A stretch of DNA of 39,635 nt from Streptomyces viridosporus (GTDB lineage Bacteria > Actinomycetota > Actinomycetes > Streptomycetales > Streptomycetaceae): NCBI RefSeq assembly GCF_002078235.1, contig NZ_MSGP01000357.1, positions 1 to 39,635 on the forward strand. Reading direction: 5' to 3'. A program made the translations under genes and the position numbers. The notes beneath the pieces were generated by a model. That model made no database searches, was not told the origin of the DNA, and was given only the letters and a program-made list of their open reading frames with translations. Shown in pieces: positions 1-6,975 of the stretch (its first letter is position 1; each line of letters begins with the position of its first letter).

Positions 1-413
1 TCGATCCGGCGGAGCTCCGCCCGTGCTCGGGCCCGGTCGGTGTCGTCGAACAGCCACCACGCGGTCTCCCCGCCCCCGGCCGGGGTGGAGCGGGCCAGGT
101 AGAGACGGTCACCGATGCTCCCGGTCGGGGGAGTCGCCGCGGTGCCGTTCGCTCCGGCACCGACGCGGTGGTGGGCGGCGGCCAGCCACGAGGGGACCGC
201 CTCCGGTGACGGGCCTTCCGCGAAGAGACCGGGGAGCAGCAACCGGGCGGTGTGATTGGCGTCGACGGGAGCCGCGTCGGGCCCGAGGACCAGAACCGGA
301 CAGGGGGCGTCACTCCACGTCACACCGGAGCCGGAGTCGGCTTCACAGGGGTCGGCCGATGAGTCGTGGGAAGGAATCACAAGCGGAGGCACGCGTGCCG
401 CGTACCTCACCAC
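1..413 (-). CDS. Probable SpoIIE/PP2C-type phosphatase, N-terminal fragment
   Basis: The reading frame runs off the left edge of the window, so only about 137 N-terminal residues are visible. It starts at one of two adjacent GTG codons (413 or 410) and begins MVRYAARVPPLV. Downstream it has a PAS-like stretch (PVLVLGPDAAPVDANHTARLL, then VPSWLAAAHHRV) and the block GDRLYLARSTPAGGGETAWWLFDDTD. From memory this resembles the sensory N-terminus of Streptomyces SpoIIE-family serine phosphatases, which dephosphorylate anti-anti-sigma factors. The phosphatase domain itself lies outside the window, so this is inference from the N-terminus. The RsbW-like ATPase gene about 1 kb upstream fits a partner-switching role. 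No good Shine-Dalgarno sequence is visible. A histidine kinase with a similar PAS domain is the main alternative. Confidence 0.5.
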   Translation of the reverse strand, partial: MVRYAARVPPLVIPSHDSSADPCEADSGSGVTWSDAPCPVLVLGPDAAPVDANHTARLLLPGLFAEGPSPEAVPSWLAAAHHRVGAGANGTAATPPTGSIGDRLYLARSTPAGGGETAWWLFDDTDRARARAELRRI

Positions 414-516
414 CTCTCTGCAACGGTTAACAGGTGTACTCGGGCAACCGTCCCGTATTCGTCGCCGTGAAGCAACCTGCCCGGGTGCCGGGCGGGCGCC
501 GTGTCCGGGCCGTCGG

Positions 517-538
517 GCCGGGCGGTTGTGGGCCCGGC
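517..538. terminator. GC hairpin downstream of the CbiZ-like gene
   Basis: The 7-bp arms GCCGGGC (517-523) and GCCCGGC (532-538) flank an 8-nt loop. The hairpin lies about 80 nt past the stop of the minus-strand CbiZ-like gene. There is no U-tract, as is usual in Streptomyces. Confidence 0.35.
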
Positions 539-615
539 GGCCCTGGGCGGACGAGGGGAAAAAGGACGGGAGGAGGAGCCCGCCGCGAGGGGAGCGGTCC
601 GGACGGGGGAAGCGG

Positions 616-1308
616 TCACGCGTCGGCCGTCGGGGCCGCGGTGGCGGCGCGCACGGCTCCGTGGACGGCGCGGGCCAGCCGCGCGCCCCACAGCGACCGC
701 GGCCCGGCGAAGGAGTGCGCGGACACACCCGGCTCCGGGGCACGTGCGGCGACGCACACCGCGTCGGTGGGGGTCCCGGAGCAGTCGTATCCGGCGTCGA
801 GGAGCGCCTGCACCTTCGCCTCGGTGGCGGTGGCCACCGCGTTGACCAGGGCGGCGTCGGTCAGCGGCACGGGAACCGCCGCGACGATGTTGATGGTGCC
901 GGGTGCCTGGGGGCCCTCGACGCCCTCCGGCCAGGAGGCGGCCCAGCCGCGCACGTCGACACCGGCGGTGACGACGGCCTCGGCGCCGCCGTCGCACGCG
1001 TGACCGTACGACGAGACGTCCGCGGCCGTCATCAGCCCGACGCCCGGCCCCTCGGCGCCCGCACGGGCGGCGAGGCCGGCGAGGTGCCGGTCCGGGTCCG
1101 TGCGCCGGTAGCCGTGGGGGACCTGGGCGTTGAGCACCCAGGCCCGCTCGCCGACGCCCCCGCCCAGGACCGCGCTGCTGATCATCCGCCAGCCCGGGCC
1201 GGCGACCCACAGCAGGGAGCGCAGCCGCTCACCGTCCTCCACACGGTCCTGGTGCCGCAGACGCAGCAGACCACCGGCGGTGCGGGGCGGCGGGATGACG
1301 GCGGTCAC
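616..1308 (-). CDS. cbiZ: Adenosylcobinamide amidohydrolase, CbiZ-like
   Basis: A 230-residue protein that reads as the CbiZ family, which hydrolyses adenosylcobinamide or pseudo-B12-type corrinoids to adenosylcobyric acid so that scavenged cobamides can be remodelled into the cell's own form. Recognisable blocks are WRMISSAVLGGG near residue 40, GLMTAADVSSYG near 92, GTINIVAAVPVPLTDAALVNAV in the middle and DAVCVAARAP near 185. No signal peptide is seen, so it is probably cytoplasmic. The GTG start at 1308 has an AAGGAG site 9 nt upstream. A TACGAT -10-like hexamer lies at 1354-1349 on this strand. No other cobalamin genes and no cobalamin riboswitch are visible nearby, so it seems to be a stand-alone salvage gene. 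Confidence 0.75.
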   Translation of the reverse strand: MTAVIPPPRTAGGLLRLRHQDRVEDGERLRSLLWVAGPGWRMISSAVLGGGVGERAWVLNAQVPHGYRRTDPDRHLAGLAARAGAEGPGVGLMTAADVSSYGHACDGGAEAVVTAGVDVRGWAASWPEGVEGPQAPGTINIVAAVPVPLTDAALVNAVATATEAKVQALLDAGYDCSGTPTDAVCVAARAPEPGVSAHSFAGPRSLWGARLARAVHGAVRAATAAPTADA

Positions 1309-1392
1309 CGGGCGGGGCTCCTTGACTCCTCGCGGGCGGGGCCGGTCGATCGTATGCCGAAGCGACCGCCCCGCCGACGGGGGCCCGCCCGG

Positions 1393-1815
1393 TCAGTGCT
1401 CCGGATCACCGTCACCGGGTATCCGGAAACAGGCCACGATGGTCTTGCCGTGGGGGCAGGGGTGGGCTTCCCACGTGTCCGCCAGGGCGTCGACGAGCAG
1501 CATGCCGCGCCCGCCGACGGCGTCCGTGCCGGGGTCGCGGGGCGTCGGCAGGACGGCCGAGGCGTCGTGCACGGCGAGGTGCAGGCAGTGCTGGTCCAGG
1601 GCCATGATCAGCTGTGCGTCGCTGTGCGCGTGGAGGTGCGCGTTGGTGACCAGCTCCGAGACGGTCAGCAGCACGGCGTCCACCGTCTCGGGGGCGGTGG
1701 CGGTCCAGCCCAGCGCGTCGAGGTGCTCGCGCGCCCAGTCCCGGGCCGCCTTCACCCCGTGGTCCATCGGCAGGGAGCGCGCCCAGCCCACCGCCCGGAC
1801 CGACGATTCGTTCAT
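1393..1815 (-). CDS. RsbW-like ATP-binding anti-sigma/serine kinase protein
   Basis: A 140-residue protein with one GHKL (HATPase_c) domain of the RsbW/SpoIIAB type. The N-box is SELVTNAHLHA, with the Glu and Asn used for Mg-ATP. It is followed by LAVHDAS and the glycine motif GGRGMLLVDALADTW. Such single-domain proteins usually bind or phosphorylate anti-sigma antagonists, and Streptomyces encodes many. The ATG at 1815 was chosen because GGGAAGGA stands a few bases upstream; extending upstream only adds Arg/Pro-rich sequence. It lies on the same strand as the probable SpoIIE-type phosphatase at the left edge, with the CbiZ-like gene between them. The sigma factor or antagonist it targets cannot be told from the window. 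Confidence 0.8.
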   Translation of the reverse strand: MNESSVRAVGWARSLPMDHGVKAARDWAREHLDALGWTATAPETVDAVLLTVSELVTNAHLHAHSDAQLIMALDQHCLHLAVHDASAVLPTPRDPGTDAVGGRGMLLVDALADTWEAHPCPHGKTIVACFRIPGDGDPEH

Positions 1816-1889
1816 GGTGTCCTTCCCGGTCACGGCCGCGCGGCCCGGGCCTGTGCGTGCCGGACCGCGCGGAGACGGAGACAAGGGGG

Positions 1890-2039
1890 TCAGCGGCGGC
1901 CGCCGCGGAGCCTTCCCAGCAGACGCTGGGCCTGCGCCCGGCGCCGCGGGTCGGCCGCGGCCCGTCGCACCTGCTCGGCCGTGCGCCGTCCCTGGGGGCT
2001 CCTCGTGAACTGCTTGATGCGCTCCATCATGCTCGGCAT
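1890..2039 (-). CDS. 49-residue basic protein, unknown
   Basis: The short frame begins MPSMMERIKQF and ends RLLGRLRGGRR. It is arginine-rich and predicted to be entirely helical, with no cysteines or signal peptide. An excellent AAAGGAG site lies 7-8 nt before the ATG at 2039 and third positions are nearly all G or C, which supports real coding. The sequence TAEQVRRAAADPRRRAQAQRLLGRL looks like a compact helical module. It lies 74 nt upstream of the RsbW-like gene on the same strand and may be co-transcribed with it. Function unknown. Confidence 0.6.
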   Translation of the reverse strand: MPSMMERIKQFTRSPQGRRTAEQVRRAAADPRRRAQAQRLLGRLRGGRR

Positions 2040-2133
2040 GGCGCGGCTCCTTTCCGTGGTGTCCGCCAGCCTCCTCGACGTCTGTCGATTACCCCCTGCG
2101 GGCGGACTCAGCCCCGCGGACGCGGGAAGACGC

Positions 2134-3201
2134 TCACGTCTCCTTCAACGGCTCGTACGCCCCGGCCTCCAGACCGAACGTCCACGCCACTCCCTCCCGG
2201 GCCGTTCGCGTGCGCGGCGGCACGCGGAGCCAGTACGTGCGGTGGGTGCCGTCCGGCTCGGGCGTGGAGTTGAGGACCTCGACCATGACGACCGGCTCGT
2301 CGTCGTCCAGTTCGACGCGCCACAGCGTGCCCGTGTCGTCCCGGTGCACCGGCCGGGCCCCGGAGTCGGCCAGGTAGCGGTCGTAACCGTAGTGCTCGAG
2401 CATCACCCGCCGCAGTTCGGCGTTCTCCTCGGTCCGGATCCGCTCCGGGGTGAGGGTGCGCAGCTCCTCCAGGAAGGCGCGCGACACCGGCATGCCGCGC
2501 CAGGCGCACAGGGCGAAGCCGTCGGGGAACTCCAGGGCGGGGCCGTCGCCGTGGTCGAGCCGGCCGGCCTCGTCCCGGTGCAGGGCGACGGGACGTTCGC
2601 ACACCACCGCGACCTTCTCGAACGGCCACCACCAGCCGGCGCTGCGGCAGACCCGGGCCGGCCCTTCGAGCGGGGACCCGTCGGTGTGCAGGGCGGCCAG
2701 CCACGGCGCGTCGTGCTGCCCCAGCAGCGCGTCCAGCAGGATCAGCCGTATCTCGGTACGGGCGTCCCGGTCGTCGGCGGCGAGGTCCTCGAGCACCCCG
2801 GCGCGGATCCGGTCGACCAGCGCCTGGGCGGCGTCCCACAGGGCCCCGCCGGTCCGCGACCAGTGCCGGGACCAGCCCGCCGCTCCCAACTCCTCGTGCA
2901 GACGGCGGCGTTCGGCCGCCCACGGAGCCGTGCGCACCGCCTCGCGCACGCTCGCCCCGAAGTCCGTCCGCTGCCGTACCAGCGTCACGCCCTCGCGCGG
3001 TGATCCGGCCCAGATCACGCGCTCGGGCTCGGCCAGCCCGGCGCTGCGGTACGCCGCCCGGACGCCCTCCTCCGCCGCGGCGCGGTCGGCGGGCACGGCG
3101 GCCGCGGCCCACGCGCGCCAGCGTCCCGTCAGGTCCGCGCCCCTCCGGTCCTCGAAGCCGCCGACCTCGGCCGCCGCACCGCTCTCCTGCGTGATCGTCA
3201 T
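2134..3201 (-). CDS. DUF6745-type protein
   Basis: A 355-residue soluble protein that I associate with the DUF6745 family, whose function is not established. It begins MTITQESGAAAEVGG; the first 100 residues look helical. A central block reads GDGPALEFPDGFALCAWRGMPV. The C-terminal region has LRRVMLEHYGYDRYL, then a beta-rich part RVELDDDEPVVMVEVLNSTPEPDG ending in TYWLRVPPRTRTAREGVAWTF. The start at 3201 was chosen because upstream sequence overlaps the preceding gene's region and lacks coding character; an AGGGGCG element lies about 8 nt upstream. It follows the small gene at 3257-3583 by 55 nt, so both probably form one operon. That operon is divergent from the STM401x cluster across a shared promoter region, which suggests, but does not prove, a functional link. 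Confidence 0.7.
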   Translation of the reverse strand: MTITQESGAAAEVGGFEDRRGADLTGRWRAWAAAAVPADRAAAEEGVRAAYRSAGLAEPERVIWAGSPREGVTLVRQRTDFGASVREAVRTAPWAAERRRLHEELGAAGWSRHWSRTGGALWDAAQALVDRIRAGVLEDLAADDRDARTEIRLILLDALLGQHDAPWLAALHTDGSPLEGPARVCRSAGWWWPFEKVAVVCERPVALHRDEAGRLDHGDGPALEFPDGFALCAWRGMPVSRAFLEELRTLTPERIRTEENAELRRVMLEHYGYDRYLADSGARPVHRDDTGTLWRVELDDDEPVVMVEVLNSTPEPDGTHRTYWLRVPPRTRTAREGVAWTFGLEAGAYEPLKET

Positions 3202-3256
3202 CGTCAACGCCCCTGTCCTGTGCTCGGTTTCGTCCCTCGCCCGGTCGCCGCGCCCG

Positions 3257-3583
3257 TCAGTCGGCCACCAGCCGCACCGAACCGGGGACGTACTCCCGCT
3301 GCCGGACCACGCGGTACCACCCCTGGGGCAGCGCGATCGCGGCGTGTTCCTCGTGGACCACCCGGCCACCGTCCGGCAGGTGCAGCAGGAACGGCCCGAA
3401 GGGGCCCGGTTCCCGCACGAGTTCGCCCCGGCCGACCACCGCGTGAGCATGTCCGGTGACCTCCCCGAGGGCCAGCACGAGCCGCCCCCGGGCGTCGCGC
3501 GGCTCCTTGGGCGCGTCCGGGACGTGGGACGGCACCGCCTCGTCCGCGACGGGCACGATCAGCACGTCTCCCTGCCGGTACAT
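3257..3583 (-). CDS. Small unknown protein preceding the DUF6745 gene
   Basis: A 108-residue protein starting MYRQGDVLIVPV. It is predicted to be a small beta-rich cytoplasmic domain (LVLALGEVTGHAHAVV, then FLLHLPDGGRVVHEEH and WYRVVRQREYVPG). The ATG at 3583 is preceded by a strong GGAGGGGAG site; an in-frame ATG at 3625 lacks one. Conserved-looking histidines (GHAHAVV, VVHEEHAAI) could bind metal, which is inference only. It is the first gene of a two-gene unit with the DUF6745 protein and is transcribed away from the STM401x cluster. I do not recognise a named family. Confidence 0.7.
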   Translation of the reverse strand: MYRQGDVLIVPVADEAVPSHVPDAPKEPRDARGRLVLALGEVTGHAHAVVGRGELVREPGPFGPFLLHLPDGGRVVHEEHAAIALPQGWYRVVRQREYVPGSVRLVAD

Positions 3584-3631
3584 GGCTCTCCCCTCCGCTC
3601 CGGCGCACGGTGCTCCGGAGTCCATGCGCAG

Positions 3632-3706
3632 ACCGTACGAGCCACCACTGACAACGGACCGTCACCGGACCCGCCGCCGGGTGTTGTCAGTCGCTGTTGG
3701 TAGAAC
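3632..3706. promoter_or_regulatory. Symmetric inverted repeat in divergent promoter region
   Basis: The 224-nt region between the divergent units carries a perfect 9-bp inverted repeat: ACTGACAAC at 3647-3655 and GTTGTCAGT at 3683-3691. On each strand the outward-facing TTGTCA is followed after exactly 11 nt by a TA-starting hexamer: TAGAAC at 3701 on plus, TACGGT at 3637-3632 on minus. The mirror arrangement suggests one regulator, or a non-standard sigma factor, acting on both units. Confidence 0.45.
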
Positions 3707-3807
3707 TGCTGCACGCATCGCCGAACGGCCCGCACCTCGCGCTCCGTGACGGCTCCGCCCTCGCACCACCCCACTCCACCCGTCACCGCACGACAGGAGC
3801 AGCCCGC

Positions 3808-4764
3808 ATGACCATCGGCGACCACCTCGATGAGCTGTACGGCCTCCCCGCCTTCACCTTCCCCGTGTCCGGCGGGACGACGGAGCTGCCCGACCCCGAC
3901 GCCGTGGCCTGGCGGATCGCCGTCGAGAGCTACGGCGCCGAGCCGCCGTGGACGGAGGTCTTCGCCCGTTTCTGCGCCGCGGTCGACACCACGCGGGTCC
4001 GCGCCCTGGTCGTCGGCGCCTGGGAGGACACGTACGACTCCGCCCCCTCCGACGTCATCGAGGCGCTGGTGGCCGCGCGTGACCGGCTGCCCGCCCTGCG
4101 GTCGCTGTTCCTCGGGGACATCGTGTTCGAGGAGTGCGAGATCTCCTGGATCACCCAGACCGACGTCACACCGCTGCTGGCCGGCTTCCCCGACCTGGAG
4201 GAGTTCGGCGTGCGCGGGGGCCAGGGGCTGGAGTTCCCCGCCCTGCGCCACGACGCGCTGCGCGGGCTGACCGTGGAGACCGGCGGCCTCCCGGTGGGCG
4301 TCGTCCGCGGCGTCGGGGCCAGCGAACTGCCCGCGCTGGAACACCTCGACCTGTGGCTCGGCACCTCCTGGTACGGCGCGGACAGCGAGGTCGCCGACCT
4401 GGAGCCGATCCTGTCCGGGGCCCGGCTGCCCCGGCTGCGGCACCTGGCCCTGCGCAACAGCGAGATCCAGGACGAGGTCGCCGCCGCCGTGGCGTCGGCC
4501 CCGGTGGTCGCCCGGCTCGACGTGCTCGACCTGTCCATGGGCACCCTGAGCGACGACGGCGCCGCCGCCCTCCTCGGCGGCCAGCCGCTGACCCACCTCA
4601 AGAAGCTGGACCTGCACCACAACTACCTCAGTGAGGCCCTCCGGCAGCGCCTCCGCGAGACGCTGGAACCCGCGGGCGTCGAGGTGGACCTCGGCCAGGA
4701 CGACGCCGACTGGGACGAGGAGGAGGACGGCACCGTCCACCGTTACGTCGCCGTGGGGGAGTGA
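3808..4764 (+). CDS. STM4015-family leucine-rich repeat protein, copy 1
   Basis: A 318-residue LRR protein and first gene of the STM401x operon. The N-terminal segment (MTIGDHLDELYGLPAF) precedes a domain with VFARFCAAVDTTRVRALVVGAWEDTYDS. Irregular leucine-rich repeats follow from about residue 85 (ISWITQTDVTPLLAGFPDLE; ALEHLDLWLGTSWYGAD; LRHLALRNSEIQDEVAAAVA; VLDLSMGTLSDDGAAALL; LKKLDLHHNYLSEAL). The tail after residue 290 is very acidic (DDADWDEEEDG) and then ends RYVAVGE. LRR domains bind proteins; no enzyme motif is visible. AGGAG lies 9 nt before the ATG. The stop overlaps the next start by 4 nt. It is clearly paralogous to the next gene. Its biochemical role is unknown; as no separate small peptide gene fits in the operon, it could itself be the modified partner (inference). 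Confidence 0.85.
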   Translation: MTIGDHLDELYGLPAFTFPVSGGTTELPDPDAVAWRIAVESYGAEPPWTEVFARFCAAVDTTRVRALVVGAWEDTYDSAPSDVIEALVAARDRLPALRSLFLGDIVFEECEISWITQTDVTPLLAGFPDLEEFGVRGGQGLEFPALRHDALRGLTVETGGLPVGVVRGVGASELPALEHLDLWLGTSWYGADSEVADLEPILSGARLPRLRHLALRNSEIQDEVAAAVASAPVVARLDVLDLSMGTLSDDGAAALLGGQPLTHLKKLDLHHNYLSEALRQRLRETLEPAGVEVDLGQDDADWDEEEDGTVHRYVAVGE

Positions 4765-5747
4765 GCATCCGCGTGGGCCACTACCCCTCTCACCTGACGC
4801 GCTTCCACGGCCTGCCCGTGCGCCTCTTCGACGGAACCGGCGGAACCGGCGAAACCGGCGAAGGGAAGGGCCCCGGCCCGGAACTCCCCGCTCCCGCCTC
4901 GGTCGCCTGGCGGCTGACGACCGAGGGGGAGGTTCCGTTCGAGGAGCGGTGGCGCCGGTTCCTGGACCGGGTCCGCACCGACGAAGTCGTGGCCCTGGTC
5001 ATCGGCGCCTGGTGGGAGGAGTGGGACGAGCACGGGATCGGTCCGGTCCTCGACCTGCTCACGGCCGAGGCGCACCGGTTCCCGGAGCTGCGGGCGGTGT
5101 TCCTCGCGGACGTCGAGTCCGAGGAGACGGAGATCTCCTGGATCAAACAGGGCGACGTCAGCCAGGTGCTGCGCGCCTGGCCCGGCCTGCGGGAGCTCGG
5201 CCTGCGCGGCTCCGAGGACCTGGTGATCGAGCCGTTGCGGCACGAGGCGCTGCGGATACTGCGCGTCGAGTCCGGCGGCCTGGCCCCCGAACCGGTGCGC
5301 GCCCTGGCCGCCTGCGCCCTCCCCGCCCTGCGCCACCTGGAACTGTGGCTGGGCACCAGCTGGTACGGCGGCGACTGCACCGCCGATGACGTCCACGCGC
5401 TCCTCGCCGCGCTGGGGGACGCGCCCGAGCTGCGCCACCTGGGCCTGCGCAACAGCGACATCCAGGACGAGATCGCCGCGGCGGTGGCCGCCGCGGCGGT
5501 CGTCGCGGGTCTGGAGTCCCTCGACCTGAGCATGGGCACCCTCAGCGACGAAGGGGGGACCGCGCTGCTCTCCGGCCGGCCGCTGACCCATCTGGGGTCG
5601 CTCGACCTCGGGCACCACTTCATGAGCGACGAGATGGTCCACCGCGTCCGCGAGGCGCTGGGACCGCATGTCCCGGACCTCGGCCTCGCACCCGCCCGGC
5701 GCAGCCGTCACCGGCCGGAGGAGCGCTATGTCGCGGTCGGTGAATGA
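4761..5747 (+). CDS. STM4015-family leucine-rich repeat protein, copy 2
   Basis: A 328-residue paralogue of the preceding gene, starting at a GTG that overlaps the upstream stop (GTGA). The order of elements is the same: N-terminal FHGLPVRLF, a Gly/Thr linker encoded by a 9-bp DNA repeat, VALVIGAWWEEWDEHG, then LRRs (ISWIKQGDVSQVLRAWPGL; LRHLELWLGTSWYGGD; LRHLGLRNSDIQDEIAAAVA; SLDLSMGTLSDEGG). The tail linker is basic (APARRSRHRPE) rather than acidic, yet the last seven residues are RYVAVGE exactly as in copy 1. The last 20 nt are read in two frames because the ATP-grasp gene begins at 5728. Function unknown; protein-protein contact through the LRR surface is likely. Confidence 0.85.
   Translation: MSIRVGHYPSHLTRFHGLPVRLFDGTGGTGETGEGKGPGPELPAPASVAWRLTTEGEVPFEERWRRFLDRVRTDEVVALVIGAWWEEWDEHGIGPVLDLLTAEAHRFPELRAVFLADVESEETEISWIKQGDVSQVLRAWPGLRELGLRGSEDLVIEPLRHEALRILRVESGGLAPEPVRALAACALPALRHLELWLGTSWYGGDCTADDVHALLAALGDAPELRHLGLRNSDIQDEIAAAVAAAAVVAGLESLDLSMGTLSDEGGTALLSGRPLTHLGSLDLGHHFMSDEMVHRVREALGPHVPDLGLAPARRSRHRPEERYVAVGE
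4833..4859 (+). repeat. Three 9-bp tandem repeats inside LRR copy 2
   Basis: Two exact copies of GGAACCGGC and one with a single change (GAAACCGGC) lie head to tail. They encode a GTG-GTG-ETG-like linker absent from copy 1, so copy number may vary by slippage without shifting the frame. Confidence 0.7.
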
Positions 5748-6975
5748 CCCGGAGCCGGCCGGCCCGGCACCCCACCGCGCACCGCCGTCCGCCGCCGCGG
5801 ACCCGCCCCCGCGCTTCGCCGTCGTGGGCAACCCGGAGAACCGCAGGGTGACCCTCTTCGCCGACGCCGTCCGCGCGGCCGGACTGCCCGCACCGCGCGT
5901 CGTCCCCTGGGAGCAGGTCCTGCGCTCGGGCGGAGCCGAGTTCACCGCCGACGAGGTCGTCCGGCTCGACTCACCCGGCGAGAACCCCGAGGTCGACCGA
6001 CTGCTGCGCGGCGTGCAGGATCCCACCCGGGTCGAGGGCTCGGCGCTCTGGTACGCGCGGTTCACGCGGGCGCTGCGCGGCCTGCGGGGCGGGGTCCGCC
6101 TCGACGACGCGGACGAACTGGCCGTCCTGTTCGACAAGCGGCGCTGCCACGCCGCCCTCGCCGCGGCGGACGTGCCCGTGCCCTGCTCACCCACCTCCGG
6201 GCCCGGCGCCGTACAGCCGTCCGGCTGGGACGACGTACGCGCCGTCATGCGCGACCACCGCATGCCGAGGCTCTTCGTCAAGCTCGCGCACGGCTCCTCG
6301 GCCTCCGGGGTGCTCGCCGTCGAGTCGTCGGGCGGCGGCCGCATCCGGGCCACCACCTCCGTCGAACTCGCCCCGGACGGAAGGCTGTTCAACTCGCTCA
6401 AGGTGCGCCGCTACGAACGGGAGCGGGACATCGCCGCCATCGTGGACGCGCTCGCCCCGGACGGCCTCCACCTCGAGCGCTGGCTGCCCAAGGCCTCCCA
6501 GCGGGGTCGCGCCGCCGATCTGCGGGTCGTGGTGGTGGACGGCCGCGCCACCCACGCGGTCGTGCGCACCGGCGCCTCACCGCTGACCAACCTCCACCTC
6601 GGCGGCGGCCGCGGCGACCTCGACGCGGCGCGCGACGCCGTCGAGGCGGCCGGCGCCCGCTGGACGGACGTCCTCGCCGTGTGCGAGCGCGCGGCGGCCT
6701 GCTTCCCGCGCACCCTGTGCGTGGGCGTCGACCTGCTCCCGGCCGTCGGCTGGCGCAGGTTCGCGATCGGCGAGGTCAACGCCTTCGGCGACCTCCTGCC
6801 CCGCCTCACGGGACTGCCGGGCAGCGGGGCGGAGGGCCTCGACACCTACGCGGCCCAGGTCGCGGCGGTCCTGCGCCGCGCCGACCGCGCCACCGCTCCG
6901 CACTCGTCCGGCTCCGACCACCGGCATCACCGGCACCACCAGCACAGAACGGGAACCACCCATGTCAGCGCCTGA
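5728..6975 (+). CDS. STM4014-family ATP-grasp-like protein
   Basis: A 415-residue protein. It opens with a glutathione-synthetase-like N-domain (PRFAVVGNPENRRVTLFADAV from about residue 30). ATP-grasp elements follow: FDKRRCHAALAAADVPVP, then RLFVKLAHGSSASGVLAVES, whose Lys and Gly-rich lid would hold ATP, then AADLRVVVVDGRATHAVVR and, near residue 340, LCVGVDLLP with IGEVNAFGDLL, where Glu and Asn would hold Mg. ATP-grasp enzymes activate a carboxylate as acyl-phosphate and join it to an amine or thiol; the substrate is unknown. The ATG at 5728 has GGAGGAG 6 nt upstream; a GTG at 5740 is an alternative. The C-terminus is histidine-rich (DHRHHRHHQH) and overlaps the next gene by 14 nt. Confidence 0.8.
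   Translation: MSRSVNDPEPAGPAPHRAPPSAAADPPPRFAVVGNPENRRVTLFADAVRAAGLPAPRVVPWEQVLRSGGAEFTADEVVRLDSPGENPEVDRLLRGVQDPTRVEGSALWYARFTRALRGLRGGVRLDDADELAVLFDKRRCHAALAAADVPVPCSPTSGPGAVQPSGWDDVRAVMRDHRMPRLFVKLAHGSSASGVLAVESSGGGRIRATTSVELAPDGRLFNSLKVRRYERERDIAAIVDALAPDGLHLERWLPKASQRGRAADLRVVVVDGRATHAVVRTGASPLTNLHLGGGRGDLDAARDAVEAAGARWTDVLAVCERAAACFPRTLCVGVDLLPAVGWRRFAIGEVNAFGDLLPRLTGLPGSGAEGLDTYAAQVAAVLRRADRATAPHSSGSDHRHHRHHQHRTGTTHVSA

Noticed and set aside
256..3003. A plus-strand open frame of 915 codons
   Set aside because: Antisense to the CbiZ-like, RsbW-like and DUF6745 genes; Arg/Gly/Pro composition typical of a shadow frame.
4833..4859. The 9-bp tandem repeat as a possible CRISPR or regulatory array
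   Set aside because: It has three units without spacers and lies in frame inside an LRR gene; it only encodes a flexible linker.
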